Shown: positions 1 through 5,337 of the stretch, piece by piece | Position numbering within the stretch: position 1 is the stretch's first letter | How the letters are laid out: the number at the start of each line of letters is the position of its first letter | Origin: NVQY01 sp047639325 | GTDB lineage: Bacteria; Pseudomonadota; Alphaproteobacteria; Rhodobacterales; Rhodobacteraceae | DNA: 8,768 nt | Direction of reading: 5' to 3' | Assembly: GCA_047639325.1 (NCBI GenBank) | Contig: JBLINN010000179.1 | Location: forward strand, 1 to 8,768 | The notes under the pieces: generated by a model | Seen by the model: only the letters and a program-made list of their open reading frames with translations | Database searches by the model: none | What the model was told of the DNA's origin: nothing | Translations under genes and position numbers: made by a program

Positions 1-20
1 CACAATCTGCGCCCCCCATA

Positions 21-57
21 CCGGGGGGGGGGGGGGCCGCCCCCCCCCCCCCCCCGG
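21..57. repeat. G14/C16 homopolymer palindrome
   Basis: CC plus fourteen G (21-36) is the exact reverse complement of fourteen C plus GG (42-57), with ccgcc between them, giving a perfect 16-bp stem and a 5-nt loop. Such a pure G/C stem is unusual and prone to replication slippage and sequencing error, so its true length is uncertain. It has no U-tract after it, so it is not a classical intrinsic terminator. Confidence 0.75.
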
Positions 58-59
58 AT

Positions 60-80
60 CGGATCACCACCGGTGATCCG
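60..80. repeat. Perfect 9-bp inverted repeat
   Basis: CGGATCACC (60-68) and GGTGATCCG (72-80) are exact reverse complements around a 3-nt centre. It sits about 100 bases before the pirin start and directly after the G/C palindrome. It could be an operator, a transcript hairpin or part of the same repeat element. There is no T-tract on either strand next to it, so a simple terminator is unlikely. Confidence 0.6.
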
Positions 81-180
81 AAAACCCTGTGCATCGCCGC
101 ACATATCCGGTTCACCAACCCAAAGTTGCCTAACCAAACAGCTCTCCCTACCTTAGCCATACCCGCAAAGGAGACACCCC

Positions 181-1092
181 ATGTCGCTCAGACCCCTGAT
201 TGAGACCCGCCAGGCCACCCCCACACTGGAAGGCGCCGGAGTCAAACTGCACCGCGCCTTCGGATTCCAGGACCCATCGGAGCTGGACCCGTTCCTGCTG
301 TTCGACGATTTCCGCAACGAACACCCCGAGGATTACCTGAACGGGTTCCCCTGGCACCCGCATCGTGGCATCGAAACCATCACCTATATCCTTAGCGGCA
401 CCGTCGAACACAGCGACAGCCTGGGCAATTCCGGCGCGCTGGCGGCGGGCGACATCCAATGGATGACCGCCGGGTCCGGCATCCTGCATCAGGAAATGCC
501 ACAGGGGAACGCCGCCGGGCAAATGCACGGCTTTCAACTTTGGGGCAACCTGCCAGCCGCGCAAAAGATGACAGCGCCGCGCTATCAGGATGTCACCAGT
601 GCCGATATCCCGGTGATCACCGATGATGACGGAACAAGCGTCAAAGTGATCGCGGGCTCGTTCTGGGGCCAGTCCGGCCCGGTCGATGGTATCGCCAACG
701 ACCCGCAATATCTTGATATCTCCATCCCGCCGGGCGTCACAAAAACCCTGCCCGTCGACACCTACCGCCGCGCCTTCGCCTATATCTTCGACGGCACGGG
801 CCAGTTCAGCGACGCCGCAGCCCCGACAGGCGTGCTGGTGGAAAAACATGTGGCAGGTCAGGAGGCCAATATTCGCGACATGTCAGGCAACCGCACCCTG
901 ATCCGCTTTGGCACCGGCGATTCCATTTCCGTTCAGGCAGGGCCAGACGGCCTGCGCTTTCTGCTGATCTCGGGCGCCCCGATTGAGGAACCTGTCGCCT
1001 GGCACGGACCAATTGTGATGAACACTCGGGCCGAATTACAACAAGCCTTTGCCGAACTGCGCAACGACACGTTCATTCGCCCCGCCCACTAA
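181..1092 (+). CDS. Pirin family protein
   Basis: A 303-residue bicupin of the pirin family, the usual length for bacterial pirins. The N-terminal cupin carries the family's metal-site pattern: His59 and His61 (in WHPHRGIETITYI), then His103 and Glu105 (in SGILHQEMPQ). These correspond to the iron ligands of human pirin (H56, H58, H101, E103). The C-terminal cupin (about residues 175-290) ends in GAPIEEPVAWHGPIVMNT, typical of the family. Bacterial pirins are cytosolic metal-binding proteins; some have quercetin-2,3-dioxygenase activity and others bind metabolic enzymes, so the substrate cannot be named. The start at 181 is supported by AAAGGAG at 167-173, spaced 7 nt. The gene appears monocistronic and converges with the downstream tetR gene across a strong inverted repeat. 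Family assignment is secure; the role is open. Confidence 0.95.
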   Translation: MSLRPLIETRQATPTLEGAGVKLHRAFGFQDPSELDPFLLFDDFRNEHPEDYLNGFPWHPHRGIETITYILSGTVEHSDSLGNSGALAAGDIQWMTAGSGILHQEMPQGNAAGQMHGFQLWGNLPAAQKMTAPRYQDVTSADIPVITDDDGTSVKVIAGSFWGQSGPVDGIANDPQYLDISIPPGVTKTLPVDTYRRAFAYIFDGTGQFSDAAAPTGVLVEKHVAGQEANIRDMSGNRTLIRFGTGDSISVQAGPDGLRFLLISGAPIEEPVAWHGPIVMNTRAELQQAFAELRNDTFIRPAH

Positions 1093-1110
1093 CCGCATCC
1101 CCTCGCGGCT

Positions 1111-1170
1111 GGTGCGCTGAAGCACACCCTACAGGCGAGCGGCCTGCGTAGGGTGTGCATTCTGCGCACC
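1111..1170. repeat. 60-nt inverted repeat between convergent genes; likely bidirectional terminator or dispersed repeat
   Basis: The outer arms GGTGCGC (1111-1117) and GCGCACC (1164-1170) flank inner arms GCACACCCTAC (1122-1132) and GTAGGGTGTGC (1148-1158). AGGC (1133-1136) pairs with GCCT (1142-1145) near a 5-nt loop. The whole folds into one long interrupted hairpin in either transcript. It lies exactly between the ends of the convergent pirin and tetR genes, which fits a shared terminator, although no U-tract follows. From memory, GTAGGGTG(T/C)GCA-type palindromes recur between genes in Rhodobacteraceae, so it may be a dispersed REP-like repeat. That part needs a genome search. Confidence 0.6.
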
Positions 1171-1195
1171 GCTACGTCTGAATTCGGGCCGCGCC

Positions 1196-1816
1196 CTAGT
1201 CCGGGGCCACCGCCTTGCGTACCATGTCCCAATAAATCGCTTCGACCTCGGGCTGCGACAACCGCCCGCCTGCGCGGTACCAGGTGTTCACGCCGGTCAG
1301 CATCGCAATCACCGCCAACGTGGCGATCTTGGTGTCCGGCACCGAAAACACCCCTTCCTGCACCCCGTCGCGCAGGATCGCTTCCAGCTCATCCTCGTAA
1401 GACCGTCGCAGCGCCTCGATCGCCGCGAAATTTTCGGGCGTCAGATTGCGCAGTTCCATGTAGGAAATGAACACCGCATCCAGCCGGTCCAGGTGAAAGC
1501 GGATGTGGAACCTTGTGAAGTCTTCCAACTGGGCCAGCGCACCAACCTCTGGCACACGACCCGAGCGTGCCGCCAGCAGGTCCTGCATATGCTGTTGCAT
1601 CAGACCAAACAGCAGGCTTTGCTTGTCGGGTGTGTAATTATACAGCGCCCCGGCCTGCACCCCAACTTCGGCCGCGATCTGGCGCATCGACACCGCCGCA
1701 TAGCCGTGCCGGGCAAACAACCGCGATGCCGCATCCCGGATGCGCGGGCCGGTGATATCTGAATGCGATCCGGTGGTACGTGCCATGCCCATCACGCTAT
1801 CTGAACGGGTGTTCAT
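1196..1816 (-). CDS. TetR/AcrR family transcriptional regulator
   Basis: A 206-residue one-domain-plus-ligand-domain regulator, the normal TetR length. Residues about 22-68 are the TetR_N DNA-binding domain: RIRDAASRLFARHGYAAVSM, then the helix-turn-helix (about 45-62) ending in the hallmark GALYNYTPDKQSLL. The remaining, mostly helical part (75-206) would bind a small ligand that cannot be told from sequence. I chose the ATG at 1816 because AGGGG lies about 7 nt upstream. Upstream in-frame codons give a low-complexity, TetR-unlike extension that would overlap the divergent lipoprotein gene. A shorter start at 1786 (MARTTG...) is possible but has no good ribosome binding site. The gene diverges from the lipoprotein/hom unit with a 70-bp gap, so it may regulate itself and possibly that side, while its other neighbour, the pirin gene, only converges. 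Its target is unknown. Confidence 0.9.
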   Translation of the reverse strand: MNTRSDSVMGMARTTGSHSDITGPRIRDAASRLFARHGYAAVSMRQIAAEVGVQAGALYNYTPDKQSLLFGLMQQHMQDLLAARSGRVPEVGALAQLEDFTRFHIRFHLDRLDAVFISYMELRNLTPENFAAIEALRRSYEDELEAILRDGVQEGVFSVPDTKIATLAVIAMLTGVNTWYRAGGRLSQPEVEAIYWDMVRKAVAPD

Positions 1817-1886
1817 ATAAAACCCCTGCTTGCGCCTTTTGTGCGAAGCGGGCATCAACAGATCAACCGCCGAAACCGGAGCCCAA

Positions 1887-2168
1887 ATGCCCGCGCCCAG
1901 CCATCCTGCCCACCGCCCAATGGCAGTCGTTTTCCTGTTGGCCTTGCTCACAGGCTGCGCCCAAGTGCCCGAGTTGGACGCAACCGTGCCGGATCACCTG
2001 CGCGATGCTGCCTACCCGGCGTTGATACCGCTGGACGGCTCGTTGGCGCCCAATGTCCTGCCCGCAGACGCCGCATCCGAAATCGAAGACAGCCTAGCTG
2101 CGCGTCGGGACCGCCTGCAGGCGCGCGCCAAGCGGCTGAACACCCCGATTGTCGATCCCGGGATCTAG
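1887..2168 (+). CDS. Small conserved lipoprotein upstream of hom
   Basis: A 93-residue protein with a lipoprotein signal peptide: a short N-region with His/Arg, a hydrophobic core (MAVVFLLALL, residues 12-21) and a lipobox LTGC with Cys24 as the predicted lipidation site. The mature part is about 70 residues, rich in Asp/Ala/Pro, with a charged helical stretch (about 64-85, EIEDSLAARRDRLQARAKRL) that may form a coiled coil. It would be anchored in the periplasmic face of a membrane. I chose the ATG at 1887 because GGAG lies 5 nt upstream (1878-1881); an ATG at 1920 gives a minimal signal. A 12-bp palindrome GATCCCGGGATC (2154-2165) abuts the stop codon. Small lipoproteins of this kind (CA..PELDA..., then AYPAL(I/V)PL) sit next to hom in relatives, as far as I remember. 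No function is known to me. Confidence 0.8.
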   Translation: MPAPSHPAHRPMAVVFLLALLTGCAQVPELDATVPDHLRDAAYPALIPLDGSLAPNVLPADAASEIEDSLAARRDRLQARAKRLNTPIVDPGI

Positions 2169-2215
2169 GCCCGGATGAAGGCCGGAATATCGCGCTAACC
2201 GGCGGCATCTGGTGC

Positions 2216-2287
2216 GTTGCTCCCCCCGTTGCCCCCCCGGTTGCTCCCCCCGGTTGCCCCCCCCATTGAACCGCCCCATTGAACCGG
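2216..2287. repeat. C-rich minisatellite in the lipoprotein-hom gap; G-quadruplex pattern on the minus strand
   Basis: Four tandem units of 12-13 bp, each GTTGC followed by a pyrimidine run: 2216-2227, 2228-2239, 2240-2252 and 2253-2264. Two ATTGAACCG units follow (2265-2273 and 2278-2286). Read on the minus strand, the C-runs become G8, G6, G7 and G6 separated by 5-, 7- and 4-nt loops, a textbook G-quadruplex pattern on the template strand of hom. Copy number and run length are probably variable. It lies 40-110 bases before the hom start, so it would be in the leader of any transcript that starts further upstream. Confidence 0.75.
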
Positions 2288-2327
2288 CTAAGGCACGTTC
2301 AAAGTACATGCACAGGGATTCAGCCAC

Positions 2328-3614
2328 ATGACACACGCTTTGCGCCTTGGAATTGCCGGTTTGGGAACAGTGGGCATCGGCGTTGTCCGCATCGTCCGCC
2401 AACAGGCCGCCTTGCTGTCGGCCCGCACCGGGCGCGAGATCGTGATCACCGCCGTATCAGCACGCGACGCGGGCAAGGATCGCGGCATCAACCTGTCGGG
2501 CTATGCTTGGGAAAGTGACCCGGTGGCGCTGGCCACGCGTGATGATGTGGACGTGTTTGTCGAACTGATCGGCGGCGCGGATGGCCCGGCCAAGGCCGCG
2601 ACCGAGGCCGCGCTGACGGCAGGCAAGGACGTGGTAACCGCCAACAAGGCGATGCTGGCCCTGCACGGACAGGAACTGGCCGAAATGGCCGAGGCCGCAG
2701 GCCGGATGATCCGGTTCGAGGCCGCCGTGGCCGGTGGTATCCCGGTGATCAAGGCGCTGACCGAAGGTCTGGCGGGCAATGAAATCACCCGCGTCATGGG
2801 CGTGATGAACGGCACTTGCAACTATATCCTGACCCAGATGGAAGCCACTGGACAGGGGTATAACGCGCTGTTCGAAGAATGCGCCAAGCTGGGCTATCTT
2901 GAGGCCGATCCAAACCTGGATGTCGGCGGCATTGACGCGGGGCACAAGCTGGCGCTGCTGTCGTCCATCGCTTTTGGCACCAAGGTCAATTTCGACGGTG
3001 TTGAACTGGAAGGCATTCAGCGGATCGAGCTGGAGGATATCCGCGCTGCCGCCGATATGGGGTTCCGCATCAAGCTGCTGGGGCTGGCGCAACAAAGCGC
3101 GCGCGGGCTGGAACAGCGGATGCAGCCCTGCCTGGTGCCCGCCAATTCCCCCTTGGGCCAGCTTGAAGGCGGCACCAATATGGTGGTGATCGAAGGCGAC
3201 GCCGTAGAGCAGATTGTGCTGCGCGGCCCCGGTGCCGGACAAGGCCCCACCGCCAGCGCGGTGATGGGTGATGTCTGTGATCTGGCGCGCGGCCTGCGCA
3301 TCCCGGTCTTTGGCCAGCCAGCCGCAACCCTGAAACAGGCGACTGCTGCCACCACCGGCCTGCCTGCGCCGTATTATCTGCGCATGGCACTGTTGGACAA
3401 ACCCGGCGCGCTGGCCAAGATCGCGACCATTCTGGGCGAGGCCGGAATTTCGATCGACCGGATGCGGCAATACGGCCATTCCGAGCCCACGGCGCCCGTG
3501 CTGATTGTCACCCACAAAACCACCCGCGCCGCGCTGGACGAGGCATTGCAAGCGATGGATGGCACGGATGTGATGGCATCGGCCCCGGTGGCCTTGCGGA
3601 TCGAGCATCTTTGA
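2328..3614 (+). CDS. hom: Homoserine dehydrogenase
   Basis: A 428-residue monofunctional homoserine dehydrogenase (EC 1.1.1.3), which reduces aspartate-semialdehyde to homoserine with NAD(P)H in the cytosol, on the path to threonine, isoleucine and methionine. The Rossmann glycine motif GLGTVG (residues 11-16) opens the nucleotide-binding domain. The catalytic domain has VTANKAML (103-110), NGTCNYIL (161-168), and Glu192, Asp203 and Lys207 in the EADPNLDVGG...DAGHKLAL segment, matching the substrate-binding and catalytic residues of yeast HSD (E208, D219, K223). A C-terminal ACT domain (about 350-428, YYLRMALLDKPGALAKIATI) suggests allosteric control, probably by threonine. There is no aspartokinase domain. 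The start is supported by AGGGA about 10 nt upstream. It likely shares a transcript with the lipoprotein gene 159 nt upstream, across the C-rich repeat. In related genomes glpX usually follows directly; here a two-gene block intervenes. Confidence 0.97.
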   Translation: MTHALRLGIAGLGTVGIGVVRIVRQQAALLSARTGREIVITAVSARDAGKDRGINLSGYAWESDPVALATRDDVDVFVELIGGADGPAKAATEAALTAGKDVVTANKAMLALHGQELAEMAEAAGRMIRFEAAVAGGIPVIKALTEGLAGNEITRVMGVMNGTCNYILTQMEATGQGYNALFEECAKLGYLEADPNLDVGGIDAGHKLALLSSIAFGTKVNFDGVELEGIQRIELEDIRAAADMGFRIKLLGLAQQSARGLEQRMQPCLVPANSPLGQLEGGTNMVVIEGDAVEQIVLRGPGAGQGPTASAVMGDVCDLARGLRIPVFGQPAATLKQATAATTGLPAPYYLRMALLDKPGALAKIATILGEAGISIDRMRQYGHSEPTAPVLIVTHKTTRAALDEALQAMDGTDVMASAPVALRIEHL

Positions 3615-3829
3615 AATGACGGCCGGTCAACGCTTGCTTTGCTCAGCCAAGGGGTCACATGGGTGTTTTGGCCAGATGCCCGCAACAAGCCCATATATGC
3701 CGCATGCCAACTGAGACAAAATATGACCTCGGGTGAGGCAGCAGAAAACGCTTAGACGAGGTCAATCAGACGCGGAACGACGAATAACACCACCCCATGA
3801 GGCGGTGTTATTTGGCATTTCAGATGGCG
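3615..3829. other. Gap between convergent hom and NTF2-like gene
   Basis: No gene is visible in these 215 bases. They contain an 8-bp inverted repeat TGACCTCG (3724-3731)/CGAGGTCA (3757-3764) with a 25-nt spacer, and a stronger hairpin at 3783-3812. This is the left junction of the probable insert between hom and glpX. I found no obvious flanking duplication within the window. Confidence 0.5.
3783..3812. terminator. Probable bidirectional terminator hairpin between hom and the NTF2-like gene
   Basis: AATAACACC (3783-3791) and GGTGTTATT (3804-3812) form a perfect 9-bp stem. After one A-C mismatch, CC (3793-3794) and GG (3801-3802) add two more pairs around a small loop. The A/T-rich outer ends supply U residues in both directions, although no long U-run follows. 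It sits between the 3' ends of two convergent genes, just 18 bases beyond the end of the minus-strand one. Confidence 0.5.
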
Positions 3830-4243
3830 CTACGCCCATCCGAGCTGCTTGAGGGAGTGACCATCGTTCCAGATTTTGGTCATACGGGTGATCTTGTCGC
3901 CTTCAAATTCCATGACATAAGCGTAATCGGCAGCAACTGCGTTGCCGGTTGGTGGGACCGGACCGCCCTCTCCAGTCTGGGTCCCCTTGAAAATGGCAGT
4001 GGCTGTCACGATGCTTCGTTCGTGATCAGTCGAGAATGATTTCAGGTCGTAGTGGCCGTCCGGAACTGGCGTCAATAGCCCTGCCATCCAGCCGGTATAC
4101 CCTTCGACCGTCGATATGTCTGCCAGCGCATCTGCCTGGCATGAAAAGGCGGCACCCTCGTGACAATAGTTCTTGCATGCCTCCCAGCCTTTGCCGGTTT
4201 CGCAGGCGTCAAAGAACGCCATTGCAGTCTCGGAAATTGTCAT
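3830..4243 (-). CDS. NTF2/SnoaL-like family protein
   Basis: A 137-residue protein with the look of the NTF2-like (SnoaL-like polyketide cyclase/isomerase) superfamily. An N-terminal helical part (ISETAMAFFDACETGKGWEACKNYC) is followed by a region of alternating strands and the C-terminal strand pair DYAYVMEFEGDKITRMTKIWND. The 137-residue length is that of a single alpha+beta cone domain. No signal peptide or membrane segment is visible, so it should be cytosolic. Members are small enzymes or binding proteins with very diverse ligands, so no reaction is assigned. I chose the ATG at 4243 because AAGGAG lies 7 nt upstream; the adjacent ATG at 4246 is only 4 nt from it. The gene follows a TetR gene on the same strand after a 125-bp AT-rich gap, suggesting its own promoter and control by that regulator. 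Codon use is less GC-biased than in hom or glpX. Confidence 0.8.
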   Translation of the reverse strand: MTISETAMAFFDACETGKGWEACKNYCHEGAAFSCQADALADISTVEGYTGWMAGLLTPVPDGHYDLKSFSTDHERSIVTATAIFKGTQTGEGGPVPPTGNAVAADYAYVMEFEGDKITRMTKIWNDGHSLKQLGWA

Positions 4244-4307
4244 CATTTCACTCCTTGTCCATTTCTTTTCTTACTCTGGTTCGGTGCTCCGCGTGCGGGG
4301 TCGCCGA

Positions 4308-4370
4308 ATAATCCAGTTATAAATCAAATATTTTAAAATCGATATTTTAAATTTTAAAGTCGTCGACTTT
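4308..4370 (-). promoter_or_regulatory. AT-rich repeated tract, probable promoter/operator of the NTF2-like gene
   Basis: An almost pure A/T stretch in an otherwise GC-rich window. It contains ATATTTTAAA twice, 14 bp apart (4328-4337 and 4342-4351), a third partial copy ATTTTAAA (4351-4358) and the palindrome ATTTTAAAAT (4330-4339). It also contains the 15-bp palindrome AAAGTCG-T-CGACTTT (4356-4370), which overlaps the stop codon of the tetR gene. On the minus strand it lies 65-127 bases before the NTF2-like start, where a promoter and TetR operator are expected. TATAAC (complement of about 4315-4320) could serve as a -10 box, but no good -35 is evident. The regulatory role is inference. Confidence 0.45.
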
Positions 4371-4947
4371 AGTCGCGCAGAGCACACATGATCACATCAT
4401 AAATTTTTGAAATCAGAGGTTTTTTATTGTCATGCCGTCCATACAGCACGGCACCATGAACACAGAAAACGACAAACCCCGCTAGCTGTGCCGGGTCTTT
4501 GTCTGGTCCGATATCTCCGTCTGATTGCGCGTTGCGCAGGGCGGTTTCGACCAGTGATTCGATTTCGGCGCAAAACTCGCCGACCTTCGTTGCAGCGTCG
4601 GAGCTGATCACATGCTTTTGCGCCAAATGGTTCATCATCAAGCAGCCCTTGTATTCCATTCTGGCTGCACCGGTCATGACATTCATAAGAAAAGTCTCGA
4701 CACCGGCCATGTTGGGATTGTTGACCAGGACCTGATACCGTGGGCCAATGACATGGCCGCGATAGTATTCGAGCGTCTCAAGAAAGAGACCGCTCTTGTC
4801 CCCGAACTCCTTGTACATGCTGGCGGTATTCAGTCCGGTTTCGCGGACAATGTCACTAACAGAGGTCGCCTTGTAGCCGTTCTGCCAAAACACCCCCATG
4901 GCCTTTTCGACCACTGCGTCTCGAGTATATGTTCTGGGTCTACCCAT
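4369..4947 (-). CDS. TetR/AcrR family transcriptional regulator (NTF2-like neighbour)
   Basis: A 192-residue TetR regulator. It starts with the characteristic GRPRTYTRDAVVEKAM, has the helix-turn-helix at about residues 28-47 (SVSDIVRETGLNTASMYKEF) and the post-HTH GDKSGLFLETLEYY. The ligand domain carries KGCLMMNH (100-107); its Cys102 sits in the GCLxxN motif shared with NemR/ComR-like TetR proteins, where cysteines can sense electrophiles or oxidants. Here that is only a possibility. The ATG at 4947 begins the family's typical N-terminus; the upstream ribosome binding site is weak. It is co-directional with the NTF2-like gene and its stop codon lies inside a 15-bp palindrome. A repressor/target pair is the simplest reading. 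Base composition is clearly lower in GC than the flanking hom and glpX, consistent with horizontal acquisition. Confidence 0.92.
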   Translation of the reverse strand: MGRPRTYTRDAVVEKAMGVFWQNGYKATSVSDIVRETGLNTASMYKEFGDKSGLFLETLEYYRGHVIGPRYQVLVNNPNMAGVETFLMNVMTGAARMEYKGCLMMNHLAQKHVISSDAATKVGEFCAEIESLVETALRNAQSDGDIGPDKDPAQLAGFVVFCVHGAVLYGRHDNKKPLISKIYDVIMCALRD

Positions 4948-5337
4948 ATTGCCATTCTAAAACGTCCGCTTGAAAACCTCAATAGACCCTCGGCAGCACG
5001 TTCAAACACCACCCCTTGCCAAGCATCCGTATTCGTGGATCTCAGGATCGAAGTATCCCAACGAAAGAAAGCTCAACATCCTCTGTTCAGTCGGGTAAAC
5101 CAAATTGCCCGAATTCTTGAACAACGCCTGTAGGACGTGTAAACAGCAGTCGCTTTTGTAAGCCATTCATAGATCCGGACCCTATCCAACCGAACCTGCC
5201 ACCAGGTTCTGTTCTGCGCCTTTTTTTGGGCGCCCCGGCACACCCCCGCCTAGCAACCCGGCATTGACCCTTGCGGGGTAGGCGTGGCGCGGGCTATGTC
5301 GGCGCAAGCAATTTATGACGAAAACAGGACAAATTTG
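4948..5337. other. Intergenic region between tetR and glpX
   Basis: About 390 bases with no recognisable gene; short open frames here give no familiar sequence. The region should hold the divergent promoters of tetR (-) and glpX (+). Its right-hand part contains a perfect hairpin (5192-5209), a T7 run (5221-5227) flanked by GCGCC/GGCGC, and CCCCGC (5244-5249) matched by GCGGGG (5273-5278). TTGACC at 5264-5269 resembles a -35 box, but no -10 sits at the right distance. It probably marks the right junction of the inserted block. Confidence 0.5.
5192..5227 (+). terminator. Possible terminator/attenuator upstream of glpX
   Basis: GAACCTG (5192-5198) and CAGGTTC (5203-5209) form a perfect 7-bp stem with a 4-nt loop, followed after 11 bases by seven T residues (5221-5227). 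The gap between stem and T-run is longer than in a canonical intrinsic terminator, so the call is tentative. It would stop plus-strand readthrough into glpX. Confidence 0.3.

Larger units (their letters stand above)
1..180. other. Non-coding stretch upstream of the pirin gene
   Basis: I see no credible gene here. The stretch holds an extreme G-run/C-run palindrome (21-57), a second perfect hairpin (60-80), and the leader of the pirin gene with its ribosome binding site AAAGGAG at 167-173. No convincing -35/-10 pair could be picked out. Whatever gene lies to the left ends before the window. Confidence 0.6.

Noticed and set aside
148..849. A 233-codon minus-strand open frame opposite the pirin gene
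   Set aside because: It is a shadow of the pirin reading frame; it has no ribosome binding site and no family resemblance.
2216..2264. The tandem units before hom as a CRISPR array
   Set aside because: Units are only 12-13 bp, directly abutting and without spacers; this is a simple minisatellite, and no cas gene is present.
2457..3608. A 383-codon open frame on the minus strand opposite hom
   Set aside because: It mirrors the hom codons in GC-rich DNA, its protein is His/Gln/Gly-rich with no recognisable domain, and hom on the other strand is unmistakable.
3724..3764. Inverted repeat TGACCTCG...CGAGGTCA as the hom terminator
   Set aside because: The 25-nt spacer is long and no U-tract follows; the hairpin at 3783-3812 is the better terminator candidate.
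4612..5133. A 173-codon plus-strand open frame running across the second tetR gene into its upstream region
   Set aside because: Most of it is antisense to the clear TetR coding sequence, and the remainder gives no recognisable protein.
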